DNA of 64,000 bases, taken from positions 744,001 through 808,000 of the forward strand of contig CM034142.1 in the NCBI GenBank assembly GCA_019914995.1. The letters are read 5' to 3'. This document shows, piece after piece, positions 24,305 to 36,300 of the stretch. Origin of the DNA: Acanthochlamys bracteata. Its lineage: Eukaryota > Streptophyta > Magnoliopsida > Pandanales > Velloziaceae. How positions within the stretch are numbered: the first letter of the stretch is position 1; every line of letters begins with the position of its first letter. A program made the translations under genes and the position numbers. Under the pieces are notes generated by a model. That model had not been told where the DNA came from. It did no database searches and saw only the letters and a program-made list of their open reading frames with translations.

Positions 24305-27300
24305 ACTAGTATTATGCACTGTGCGTTGCACTAGTGAACGTCTTTCCTAAATGCTATTACTAATTCAATATTTAGTAAGATTTTATAACTAAAGATTAGT
24401 TAGAAAATTGTTAGAAAGGATTAGTTAAATATGTTAATTGCATGAAGTTTATAAATTTAACATACTTGAATATATGAGTTGCTCATTTTTAAACCTTAAA
24501 TTAAACTTAACACTTTATCTAGCGAATTTTCAAAATACATATAGATGGAGTTTTAAATATATCATAAATAGATTTTTTAAAAGATAAATAAGCAGACATG
24601 TATGTCTGTTTGAGATGTAGAGGACCTAATAATATTTGTAATCTGAGTGTTCTATATTATATATGAGCTAAGAAATTTGTACAAGCGGTTATTTGTATTT
24701 ATACAGATTTATATGTCTAAGGTTTTTCTTTTTTCTCATACTTGATCATTAAGTATAGATTACTAATGGTTCCTGACTATTTAGAATAGATTATTATATA
24801 GATTTTTTTTTTCTGTAGTTTGTCTTTTCATGTTTTACTTGGTTATTGACTGTAGCAAAATAGAATATGATTTTCAGAATACAAATCGCTAGGCAATATT
24901 ATTTACTAAAGAAATCAATTACCAAAGAGAGAATTCAATTTAAAACTTTAGTATATAAATTAAATGTAAGTCAAGCAAAAAAAAAAGACAAGAAATATAA
25001 TTAAGTGCGGAAGTGTATCATGCATAATATATTTATGGGTGATTATCCCTTCCAATATAGTTATCTCTATCATCTGTTTATCAGAACTAAATTATCTTAT
25101 ACTCCTATTTAATTTTTCTTTATGTTCTTGTAGCTTTTTCAATTAAGGTCTTTAATTTAAATGTAGGATAATGAGTCAAAGAAATGGAGTTATTGATCTA
25201 AGGATTAAATTTGTCATTTTGACTAGAAAATGGAGTCAAAGAAACTTGCTTTTTACAAAATCACCCTTAAGCACTAATATGAAACTTGCCATCTAAAGGT
25301 TGGAGATTCCTATCAAAGATGAATCACCTTAAATTCTAAATCTAACAAAGGTTGCTACGAAACCTATCAACTTGTGTATGATATACAAAATCTAAAAGAA
25401 AGAGGAGACGATCAATATTAAATGTAGGAGAAAACTAACCAAAATGACACAAACATTAGGACATTGTAGAGATTCATAAAACAAAAATTGAGGAGTGAAA
25501 CGTCTATGTATAGATATGTAGATCACCACTTCATCTTAGCACAATCTTTGATACTAAATCCTTAAGGAAAAACCACAATATTTCAAAGTTGAAATAAATA
25601 ATGAAGAAGGATATGCAGTCTGAATATTGCAAATGAAATATGACACAAATAGCACTAAGATCTTTTTGCATCAAAGGATAGAAATAAGATAGAATTATCT
25701 GGACCTGCAATAGCCTATTTATCACAATCTGTTTCTTTCAACTCTCTAATCTCTCCATTCTAAGGAGCACAGCTTTAAGAATCCTGTCTTTACCTAACAA
25801 ATCATTGAACTAAGAATATGTGGAGACTATAGAATATACTTTAAAAATTACAATTAAGTTAAAATCCTATTATTTATTATGTAAATGTTATAAAAAAGTT
25901 AATGAATTTAGTACATTTAAATTAGAAATTAATACGTAAACTTAGACTGGCTGAACCAGATAGAGGCTTTTAGATGGAAATATTGTGCTTGAATTAATGC
26001 TTCTAATCACTCTTCTCCTCTCTTCTTCATGTTCCACTCTTCTTATTTTAATTCCATTATCTATTCTATTTACTAGATGAATACATGAATAGGAAGTAAA
26101 ACCAGAGAATATGACAGGACGTACATCAGCTTCATTCGTACTAAAAGTTAAACTGAATTAAAAGAACTTAATACATTTAAAATTTTGCTTACTTGGAATA
26201 ATAGTAGGCTTCCAACATCTGCTCTTAATATACTATTAGAATAGATTCCCTTACATTCTCAAACTTTTCGTCTTTAAATATTAATAGCATTCACCTATAT
26301 ATAACACTTTCGATCATGGAGACATTCTTTCAGGAAACAACACAGATAAGTATAAAATATTTCAACAAAGATGAGTGTTGTGGTGATGAGAAGGCTTATA
26401 TATATATAGGTGAAAGTTTCAGATAAATCGCAACATATTTTGACCACGAGCTTGCATCAATCGTTGTCACGCAAGTAAGAAGAAATGTACAGAGGGTGGT
26501 TGGAATGCTTCTTTTGGTCTCAAATCTTAAAGAATCAAGTCCATAACCTTTCCTTACAGGCATATGACAAGTTTTCATTTTTATTGGCATCATAGGAAGG
26601 TTTGCATATGATTTAGGCACTGCCATGCAGCAACAAGAGAAGTTGCACACCGACTATCTTTTATTTTGTCTTTTATTCTTTTCCGTTGCTTTTGAGTAAG
26701 AAATTATGCTTCAACAACTATGCTTCTGGAATTTTTACACCATATTCATAGAATGCACATGGTTGCCATTTGGATTTGTTTTTGTTGGAATTTAGTTGAA
26801 ATAATCATCTTACCACCTTCTATCTTAAATTTGCATATTTCATACAAAATATCAAAATCACATTTTTCTAGCTATTATAAGGGTATGAGGAACTTAAGAA
26901 AGTGATACCCATAAATAAAAAGACTTTATAATACTATTGAAAATTGAATATAAGAAATTCAGTGGAAAAGCCGGTTTAGAAAGAAATTATCTATACAACC
27001 AATTTCTGGAATATAAGTAATTACATAATATGCCGAAAATTCGATAAAAAATAGATCATATAACTTAATTAGAAAGACATACTTGATATAGAAGATAGCA
27101 TTATTTTCATTTATACAACATAAAACTCAGTACATACTATAAGCCAAATAAAAAACTTAAGTGACATAAATCTACAATATACCAAAACTACATGCAAATA
27201 TTTGGAGTTACAAGAAGGTATAATAAATGTAAAAAATAAAAATAAAAGAAAATTAGATAAATATCTAATTAACTAAGGCAAAACAAAAATTTTAGCATAA

Positions 27301-27602
27301 CTCATAAAAGTACTTCAACTTAACCCTGAACTCTAAGCTAAATAAAAACTTAAGTGACATAATTTACAATATACCAAAACTACAAGCAAATAAGTTGGAG
27401 TTAAAAAATGAAAAGAGAAGGATAAAGAAAATGAGATAAATACCAAATTAACTAAAAGCTAAACAAAAATTTTAGTCATAACTCATAAAGAGTACTTCAA
27501 CTTAACTTGAACTCGAGTGTAAATTCATTTTATGTCTTTAAAGCATGTATTTACATGAATATTTAGATATCCACCAGTGCAACATATGGGCAACCTACTA
27601 GT
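24305..27602. mobile_element. Repeat-bounded 3.3-kb insertion in TSR3 intron 3, class unknown
   Basis: The left boundary (ACTAGTATTATGCAC then GTTGCACTAGTG) and the right boundary read on the minus strand (ACTAGTAGGTTGCCC then GTTGCACTGGTGG) are clearly related inverted termini about 33 bases long. The interior is AT-rich, without a recognisable transposase. No convincing target duplication is seen. The right boundary ends 19 bases from TSR3 exon 3. It could be a TIR element or a Helitron-like derivative, since GTGCGTTGCAC-type motifs occur at several plant element ends. Classification is left open. Confidence 0.45.
27141..27520. repeat. Tandem duplication, two copies of about 190 bp
   Basis: The segment starting aagccaaataaaaaacttaa at 27141 is repeated from 27335 (aagctaaataaaaacttaa). 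Both copies run through gtgacata, acaatataccaaaactac, ggagtta, aaacaaaaattttag and cataactcataaa to acttcaacttaac. The copies differ by scattered substitutions and small indels. It lies inside the 3.3-kb insertion in TSR3 intron 3. Confidence 0.8.
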
Positions 27603-27809
27603 TTAAGAGATAGAAGCATACCCACATTGCAAGCCGAATTTTTGAAGCCCGAGTGTCCTGACAACTCTCATCTGCAAAAAAATTGAGAGTTCATCTTTTT
27701 AGAGAACAAAGTACAAATTCGTAACAAGTGTGACTATGATACGAGCAAGGAAGATGACGATGAAGGACAAAGAAATAAGGAAGAAACCACTAGATATGGT
27801 TTACAGCTC

Positions 27810-28280
27810 GCTGGAGGGGATGGCAGGAGACTGCCACGCCGGAGCCGCAGGCCAGCGAGCCCATGTCAGTGCTGCATAGGGTGCAGGACTTGAATATACC
27901 AAAGGGAGCTTCCAAGAGCACCCTGGCCAGCTGACTGGCCTGGGTGCAAAACAGAGCACTTTAAAAAGTGTCCTGGCGCCAAATAAAGTGCCCAGGCGCC
28001 AAATATTTTGCTTGGAAATTTTTGGGAAAATGCCCGAGCATGCCAGAAGGTTATCATGTGTTTAGATATTTGAGTCCAATAGGGGCTCTTAGGTGTTTCA
28101 AGTATTTTCAAGGTGTTGTTTGATTGAGGAGATGTCCCTCAAGTAGAATTCTAGTTATGTATAAACATTACAGTTATAAATAGGCGTGGAGGTAGGAGAG
28201 AAGGATTATGAATGAATAAAGTTATTTACTTAGTTTTATTAGATAGTCTTCCTAGATTCTCTTGTAGTTAATCTAAGTTG
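27810..28280 (+). mobile_element. LTR-like retrotransposon fragment in TSR3 intron 2
   Basis: Relatively GC-rich sequence (gctcgctggaggggatggc...) unlike its surroundings is followed by AGTAGAATTCTAG, then TTATAAATAGGCGTGGAGG, which is a TATA-box-like core, then gaatgaataaagttatttac. Just beyond the end is TTGTATCAGA, resembling the tRNA-Met primer-binding site TGGTATCAGA of Copia elements. No gag-pol is present, so this is a solo-LTR-like remnant. A related fragment in the opposite orientation lies at about 39770-39990. Edges are approximate. Confidence 0.5.
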
Positions 28281-29080
28281 TATCAGACTAGAATATATGC
28301 AAGACACTGAATAAATCCTGATCTATCTGTGCAGCAAGGAACACTCAAAGATATCAGGAGACAAATCATTCCTTTGCACCTTTGGCATGCCTTTACATGT
28401 CTATATGCACCAGCACAAGCTAATCCAATAGTATTTATCGACAGACTTCTCCTCATTCTTCCAGTGCGATCATGCATTCCCTATGTATCATCGTCTTAGC
28501 TAATAAACCAGAGGCTTCCTAGTTACCTAAGACACGCTATACTCTAGGAACCATGGGTTACATCTCACAATTAATTTCTGTACTTCTATGGTTGTGACAA
28601 TCAAGAAGTCTCTTGTTACCAACCTTAGTACATGAACCATAGCGTAGTCTCTTATATATTGTGAGATTTTCTATTTTTTGGATCTACATGGAAAGCAAGG
28701 AATAAATCACCTATTCAAAGTCCAGTTCAGCTGTTCAGCATGCTCCCCAAAACATAAAGGGAGTCAACTAAGAAATTATCCTGTATCCAGTTTGTCAAGG
28801 GATCACGTGCAGGAAGCAGTGCTTACGACACGCTTTTCTTTGTTGCATCACAATTTCGGTATTTAGTAGAGAACAGGATACAGCTCCTATGGACTACCAG
28901 AAAGCAGTTGGCACATGCTGGATTTCAAAGAAACCAAGCACTTCACTCTAAGGAACGATAAAAAAATCACAACAGGCATAAAAAGAACTTCAACTACAAG
29001 ACACTTTCGAAGAAGAAAGTAAAGTCACCAGAAAAGGCTATATGAAATTGATGTCTTTGATCAATCAAAGAGCTTCTTAC
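28281..29080. other. Remaining TSR3 intron 2 sequence
   Basis: Mixed-composition sequence with no recognised gene. Short open frames of 60-65 codons on either strand show no domain. It may be internal sequence from the retroelement whose LTR-like end precedes it, but I could not recognise gag or pol motifs. Confidence 0.35.
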
Positions 29081-29948
29081 CATCATTTGGTTTCTCTTGA
29101 TCATCAGCCCTGTACAACATAAGTTAATAGATACATTTAGTAATAAACAGTTAAATTGAATGGGTAAAGCAAAATCATTACTCCAAAAAAAGGGTTGAAA
29201 AGCCTTCATAAACACTAGCTCAGCAAAGTGTCATCTTCCTCAGATGAATGTGTATAAAAGCTTGTTTTTTACAGAATCACGGTGAAGAAACAAGTAACAG
29301 AAAGAGTAAGAAGCTAATATCGATTTGGGTATTCTCCTAATCAAAAGCACGAATAAACCAAAACAAAAAAAACACTCTTTATAAAAAAATTTCTCATTTC
29401 TGACTGGTTGGAACAGTTTCATCCAAATCGAAAACACGAAAAAAAAAAAAAAACAAAAACAAAATTTTCTCTTTCTTCTAAAGGCAAGCGTAGGTTCCAA
29501 ACTAAAACCATGAATAAAGCCCTTTTATCTAAAAATCCAAGATAAAAAACAGAGTATTTGCTTACCACTGCAGTTGTCGATTATTACTGGAATTCCCACG
29601 GCTTGAAGAACGACCACGAGACCATCTCGACTTGTTGTATCCCATCTACTCAAAACAACAACAAAATTTACACAGAACAAAATAAATTTACTGATTAAGT
29701 TTCTCAATTTATTCTCAAGAAATTTTTGTTTTTGCTTTCTAATCTCTCAACAAGATCAGAGGGTTTAAGGGCTTGATTTTTTTCCTAATTTTGCAGTGAT
29801 AGAACTTAATTTTATTATCTATTGCCAATATATTTTCTAATTACGGCCCATTTTAGTACATCCCGTTTGAGCCCATTAACATTTCATCTTCCTCGTTCAT
29901 TAAACAAGCCTTTAATCGAAATTTTTTTTTTTCCGAACAACACGAATT

Positions 29949-30463
29949 TAGGGGTGACAATTCAACTTTCTGAATCGATTTCGGATCGATTCATATAATA
30001 ATTGAGTCAAAATTATTCAACCCTAATCCAACTTATTTATAACCGGATCAAACTCGGATCGATCTAATTATAATTAAAATTATTAAAATAAAATAACAAA
30101 TATTAATTTTTAATAATAATATATATATAAATTATTAATTATGATATATTTAAAAAGAAAAATATTAATTTTGATAAATTTTATAAATTAAATAAAAATT
30201 AGTTAAATTAAGATAAATTAAAAAAATATATTATATACAAATTAAATTTAAATTTTTTGCTAATTTTTCTAATTATTAAATAATATATATTATATAAATA
30301 GTTAAACGAGTTAAACGGGTCAATTTCAGGTCAACCCGAATTCGACCCGAACCCGTTTAAAATTTCAAGTCATTTTCGGATCGACCTGAAATCGATCCAA
30401 ACCCGGCTATGGATTGATCCGAACTCGATTTTTTCGGGTCGGGTCAGAATTTGCCATCCCTTA
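29949..30463. mobile_element. hAT-like MITE, about 515 bp
   Basis: The left end TAGGGGTGACAATTC and the right end read on the minus strand, TAAGGGATGGCAAATTC, form an inverted repeat. Both subterminal regions are rich in GGATCGA / ACCCGA-type motifs; the interior is AT-rich. No exact target duplication is visible. The same terminal motif (TTGCCATCCCTA) recurs near 46750. Confidence 0.6.
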
Positions 30464-31011
30464 TTTAAAAGGAAAAAAGAGAGATGAATAAGAGGAGTGG
30501 AAGACATGTTTGGTTTTACTTTTGTAGTTCTTTTTATTTTAGTTTTTTATTTAAATAAAATTTTTATAATATAAAATTTAAAAATTATGAAAAATATAAA
30601 AAAATTTATGTTAAAAAATTTTGTAATTAATTATTTGTATTTTTTAAATAAAAATAAAATTTATTTTTAAAAATATTTTTTTTTAAATCAATATCAAATA
30701 TCTTATTATTGAACACATCAATATTACAGCAGTCAATGAGCGTGTTTACTAACACTCTAAATTTCACTTTTTTAAAACTTATTTTTAATATAAAAACATA
30801 CAAAAATTAAAATAATTTTTTTAAAAAAATTAATTTTAAAACTTACTATAAATATAAAATTAATATAAAATTTTATTTTTTAAATTTATTTTCTAAAAAT
30901 TCCACTTCACTCATTTTACTCACAAAGTAAACACGCCCTAAGTAAAAAAGGCAATTCATGTGAAGTATTTATGTGTATACTTGTCTGATTTTGAAGTTAT
31001 CAGCTTATATG
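30464..31011. mobile_element. AT-rich intergenic DNA with a Tourist-like MITE
   Basis: A MITE-like unit at about 30738-30938 has ends GAGCGTGTTTACT on the left and, read on the minus strand, GGGCGTGTTTACT on the right, followed by TAA at 30939. The left-hand TAA copy is not preserved. The preceding 30500-30730 segment is a degenerate member of the atgtttggtttt type. No gene is present. Confidence 0.5.
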
Positions 31012-31590
31012 CATAGTTGTAAAACCCGGACCGGCCCGTCCGGGTCGACCCGGGGCATAAATCGGTCCGAATTTGTAATAAAATTGTTTATACGTTCGAC
31101 CCGCTCTGACCCATTCGACCCGCTCGCTCGGGTCAAACCGGATTAAATTAAATTTTAAAATTTTAAATTTGTAATATATTGATGCAAAAATAATTATTAG
31201 TAGCCTTATATTGAAATATAATATGTAATTTAGATTTTACATTTGGATGTGATAATGTAAAAAATAAATTTGTTATATTTTATTTGTAAATATTTATTAT
31301 TAGTGATTTTTAAGTTCTTATATTACTAATTTTATTAAATTGTAAGAAAAATAATAAAATTATTTCAAAACAAAAAACCTCTTTTAAAATTTATTATTTA
31401 AAATATTTTTTTGTTAGTTTATTTTTTTAATGCTTTTTAACAAAAAATAATAATAAGAGTTCGTGCTACAGTCAATTATTTTAATATTTTTAATATAACG
31501 GTTCGACTCGTTGACCCGACGGGTCAACTCGTGATCCGTTGATCCGGACAGTTTTTGATTCAATATCCGATCTGGATTTTTACAACTATG
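31012..31590. mobile_element. hAT-type MITE, 579 bp, with exact 8-bp target duplication
   Basis: The terminal inverted repeats start CATAGTTGTAAAA at both ends (the right end read on the minus strand is CATAGTTGTAAAAATCC). The identical direct repeat CTTATATG occupies 31004-31011 and 31591-31598. Subterminal DNA is GC-rich with tandem ACCCG/CGGGT motifs, and the core is AT-rich. An 8-bp duplication and CA-type ends indicate hAT. It has no coding capacity. Confidence 0.85.
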
Positions 31591-33329
31591 CTTATATGCA
31601 ATTGTTGTTGAAAGTTGTAAATGATTGTTATTGACTCAATAATATGTAAGGTAACCATTGCCAAATAGGTTGGCCAATTCGAAGATTATGAGCTACCCTA
31701 AATTCTACCCTTTAAATTCATCATGTTCCTTTGACAAATATCTTTGACCATTTGCCATTACATTTTCAAAAATAATTATTTAATTTTTTAATTCATAGTA
31801 TTATTATTTATTATTATTATTTTAAAATAAAAATAAAATTTATTTTTGAATAAAATAAAAATATTTTTTAAAAGTACCGTCTTTAAAAGCCCCTCACTTC
31901 ATTATCAAGATTCTCTACAACCTTACTGCAACCGAAGCGCCGGTTATGGTCGAGCGCGAGACACAAAAGTGCATATTTCAAATATTTGTAATTAAATTTC
32001 ATAAAAAGAAATTTTAAAATATAAATGTTTTTGAAAAATAAAATAAAAATAGAGTTCAGTATTTATATTTTAATTTTTAAAAATATGCAATATAGTATTG
32101 AAAAATATATAAATAAAAAAATTAAAATTAAATTTTCGTATGTTAAAATAGAATTTTAAATTTTTTATATAATTAAAATATATAAAATATTTGAAACTTA
32201 AAATTTGATAAAAAAAATAAAATTACGTGCGATTTAAAACACGCACAAAGTGGACGGCTTGGAGATGCCTGCACTTGCAGTCTTGTCGACATCGTCTATC
32301 ACACAGTTGCCAAATCTTTGCACTTATAATTCTTTTGCAAAGTGACTTCGAGCAGTGCTGGATTGTTAGTTTTGATGCGTTCAAGCTGAAAAGTATATTT
32401 AAAAATAAATTTAAATAAAATTTAAATTTATTATATATATATATATATATATATTATAAATTTAAATTTATTTTATAGTAATTTAGTTTTGAAAACTAAC
32501 GTTCGAACAAGTAAACATGGGCGCAGTTTATTTCATTAGAATATGAATTTTTTAGAAAATATTAAAAGCGAGTAAATTTAATTTTTTAAAAAAATAAGTT
32601 TGTAAAAAAACTGTATACAATTAACATAAACAATCACTCGATTAAAATTTTTTTTTCAAAAAAAAAAACTTGTAAATACCTTCTTCTCTGTTCTACTTTG
32701 ACGCTTCATTCTAAAATCTCAAGTTTAAGTACTTTACCAAAATAATAAAAAAATATAACGTTAACAAAAATCAGTCCCGAAAGAGAAAAAATCAAAAAGT
32801 TTGGTTTTGTTTAATCTTGAGCTCTTTTTGAAACAAACTGGTTGAACTTCAGTTTAGATCGTGTTTCAATATAACATCGCATATTTTAATTATCATTCTG
32901 AATTTCAAATCTATTTATATATCGAATTCTATTGTTATCAAAACTTCATTCTAAATTTTATTTTATCAAACTCTAATTTCATAAAAGTCAATTTCGCACA
33001 ATTAAAAAACGACTTTAGTAGAACTGATCAATCCCGAAAAGATCTGGAAGTAAAAATTTTACAAGCTGTCTCAAGTACAATTGAGTTGCCTTATAAACTG
33101 CAGTTTCCATTCAGGTGTATCTATTTACCATCACAGCAGTCTACTACGTATTCACAGTATTCATCTAGCTAGGAGTATCTAATACAACCCAACTCAACAT
33201 ATGCATCAGCCACAAGGCTTGAAATGTTTGTAGAAATCTGTTGACAACAACATTTCAGATAGTGGCCAAAATGCTAATGGTTACAACTACCTAGCAGCGA
33301 GTATAATTCCTGTAATGAAGAGGCGAAAA
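31591..33329. other. Intergenic DNA and 3' flank of the DUF547 gene
   Basis: AT-rich DNA with a (TA)n microsatellite at about 32431-32455. A pocket of more balanced composition at 32222-32350 (cgcacaaagtggacggcttgg...) has no recognisable protein match. The 103-codon open frame at 32861 lacks any domain. From about 33100 the sequence is probably 3'UTR of the DUF547 gene. Confidence 0.45.
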
Positions 33330-36300
33330 CTAGCAGTTCATGCTCCAGTCGTAAGGTTGATAGACCACCTTCAATTGAGTGCTCGCAAGCAGCTCGAGCA
33401 ATTCTTCTGACTTTGGGGGATCAAGATAGTTCGCTGCATGCTTCATTACGTCAACTTCATTCTTCCCAAAATCAACACTATACCTGCAAGGAAGTACCAT
33501 CTTTCAGACAATATTTATATACGAAACCAAGTAATCATGGAACTGTTTCTCTTTGGATCTCCGTATTACAGAATGGGAGTTAAAAAACCAAATAGAGAGC
33601 ATACATATAGACACACAGGGTATGAGCTAATCTCTAAGAAAGAAAAAGACTTCATTCAAAGCCTTTGATCTCGATATATGGATTTGATTACGTCCAACAA
33701 AAGTCATGAGTATCATCTTACCACTGGAGGATTTTATTGGCATATATAACCTTGGCTTCAATGTCAACAACAAGCTCTCCACTCCTCATGAAATCACTTG
33801 CAGCATCCACAAGTTCCTTATCGATATTTCCAGGTGAATAACACCTAAGAGCAGGACTGGATCTTGCCCCACATACCAAGGCAAAGTGAATAAGCGGTTC
33901 TGGATATGGCAGAGCAACCTGATGCAGGAGAGTCGACATCCTCAGTATTAACCCAAACATACAATTTTGATTTAACTATGAAGCAACTAAGATAAGATAT
34001 GAACAGAATATGTCCAAGGACTGAAGCCAAAGTGCGAACATTCAGCATTGGCAAGTACATGTCAAAACCACATGTGCTCAACAGAAATGCATGACCACCA
34101 TAATGAAAATGTGAAAAAGATAGTGAAATCACCTTTGAACGTCTGTCTCTCGGACCGAAAGGCTTCATGAGATTGTAGGGAGGCCGTTGGTTGGCTCTTA
34201 AGACGCCATTCTGGATGGCTGATAGGGAATATGTGCTGCCGCCAATCACGTACTTAATGTCTCCAAAGAACTTTCTCCTTTCCAAGGGCCCAGCTGGAAA
34301 TCCAGTTGTTAATATAGCATGGATGGAAATCATATTGTACAAGTTGATGAAAAAAGCAAGTTTCTCTTCTCTTGATAAACCATCCATGTCAACTCTTTGC
34401 AGCTCCTCAACAGTTCTCAAATATCTGTACAAATTTAGCAATCAGAATTTCATAGAGCGAATTTGTTAATTCCTTAAAACCCAAGCTCAGTAGTAACAAT
34501 CACATAACTCCAGCAAAGGCCACAATATGTATAGCATCTGACCGTTGTATGCTCAGTTAATTTATGCAAAACCATTGCTGCTGCATACACTGCAGTGAGG
34601 GCATAGGCCATCCCAACATCTTCGAAACAACCTGTTCTTGAGCTATGCTTCTCTAAATAGGTGTTTGAGTTGATAAGTTGGAAAGAGATTTGAATAGGTG
34701 GCGATATAAATCATTTAATATGGTTTTCACTTTCATAAGTATGGATCATCATAGAAAGCATAACTTATCCTGACAAAAAGTTGGAACCTGTATTTCTGTG
34801 CATAATCCTATGCTGTCTACAACTTATTCCATCCATCATATTTTGACAAGACTAACTCATATTTACATCCAAATGTTTTTGATATTTGCAGCCAAGAATA
34901 TTTCATAGTTTATTCAAACGTATGTAGTTCTTTTTATCAAGACTAGCCCACAGCTCTACCCAAAATAGAGTTTGAATTCATTCTGAGAATGAAGTTCTAA
35001 AAGTTTCTTAACTTCTTCACAATTTAGGTACTTAGAAATTAAACACGAAAAAAGAAGATTACAACTTAGCAACGATCTGCATAAATAAAAGGTTCTTACA
35101 AGCATAGATTTCCTCCAGCAAAGCCTATAACATTGATATAAAACTACCATCAACAACAATAGGAAAGACAAACTTCAAAGCATCACAATTGCTTTTATGG
35201 AAACTAAATTGTAAATTTGTTCAGAAGTATATTGTCTTGAATCACTACAAAAGGGTGAGTAGTTTGTTCAGACATGCATATCATCTTGAATCACCAAAAA
35301 AAGGGTGAGTTTGTAGTAGTTTACAGAAAACCTTACAAATTTCCATATAGGGTACCATCAATTTTAGGAATCAACGGAGCTCACTCAAACTGAGATATGT
35401 TAATCTCCACTGGGCTTAGAAGAATGTTTCTGCAGTTTTAAAGATACAAAGTAACTCGTGATTAGATAATGTGGCTCACCTTTTGTACTCTTCACTATTC
35501 TTGATGTTTCCATAGTCAACATGCCTGCCATCTTCAGATACATAAGCCTCAAAAAGGGCAAATGATAGAAACCGCAATCTCGATGCTATTTCAGTAGCAG
35601 GCTTAGGTTTAACATCAAGAATTCCTCTAGGAATATTATAGCACTGGCTCATCACTAATGGATCATGTTCAAGGAAGCGATACAAGTGATTACCATCTTC
35701 AAATATATTCTCACTGCAGTCACAGGGCAAGTTCCAGAAACATATGTAACTAATCTCGAAAGGCATCGTACTGAAAGAAGGTTGTTCAAATTTAAAAACC
35801 ACCAAGAAGAAGTGTCAGTAACGTACTCTGAAACATGTCTGAAAAAATGATTGTTGGCAAGCTTTCTTCCAAATTCCACTGCCTGCAATGGGATGAAAAA
35901 ACTACTATTACAAGACATAGGCAAACCTAAGTTTCAGAAACTGTGCCAAGACAATTTGCTTTAGTCTTTGAAATAGAAAGACAGCGGGAGGACAAACCTC
36001 AGGCCTCTCCAAATACTGATCTTCAGCCAATAAATTAACAGCTTCAGAGCCAAGAAAGCAATTGTTGAACTTCCGCATTCTGTAGAACCTATCTTTGGGT
36101 AGAAGAGATTCTTTCATTTTCCTGACAACAGAAGCAAACTCATCGAGCTTACCACTACCAGACTCATCATCTTCACCTGGCAGTGGAGGTAAAGGAGATC
36201 CAGATGGGGGTTCCTGGTTTATAAGATCTTTAATTTTTTCATCAAGCTTGCCAGACTGATCCATATCTTTAAGTTCACTTAAGCCTCCAACAAGGGAGTC

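Larger units (their letters stand above)
20318..29645 (-). pseudogene. TSR3: TSR3 homologue (18S rRNA aminocarboxypropyltransferase) with one in-frame TGA
   Basis: TSR3 adds the aminocarboxypropyl group to the hypermodified pseudouridine of 18S rRNA late in small-subunit maturation. Ten exons with GT-AG introns and matching phases: 29566-29645, 29081-29109, 27622-27671, 23352-23417, 23018-23058, 22528-22664, 21609-21699, 20860-20931, 20537-20649, 20318-20442 (267 sense codons plus one internal stop). Hallmarks are [70 protein letters not shown] and KFKWGHSFLSLNRELL, then an acidic tail. The family reads W-D-F-G-Q-C-D where exon 4 reads D-F-stop-Q-C-D (TGA at 23409-23411, codon 56; expected GGA). 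Everything else is open and spliced consistently. It is either a very young null allele or pseudogene, or a base error. The usual Arg in the APRLLPWL segment is Cys here. Arabidopsis orthologue, from memory: At5g10070. Confidence 0.88.

Noticed and set aside
29949-30463. Target duplication for this hAT-like element
   Set aside because: The flanks do not match at 8 bp in any register I tried, so only the terminal inverted repeat is reported.
32861-33172. 103-codon open frame in AT-rich DNA
   Set aside because: Phe/Tyr/Asn-rich translation with no domain; it extends into the 3' flank of the DUF547 gene.
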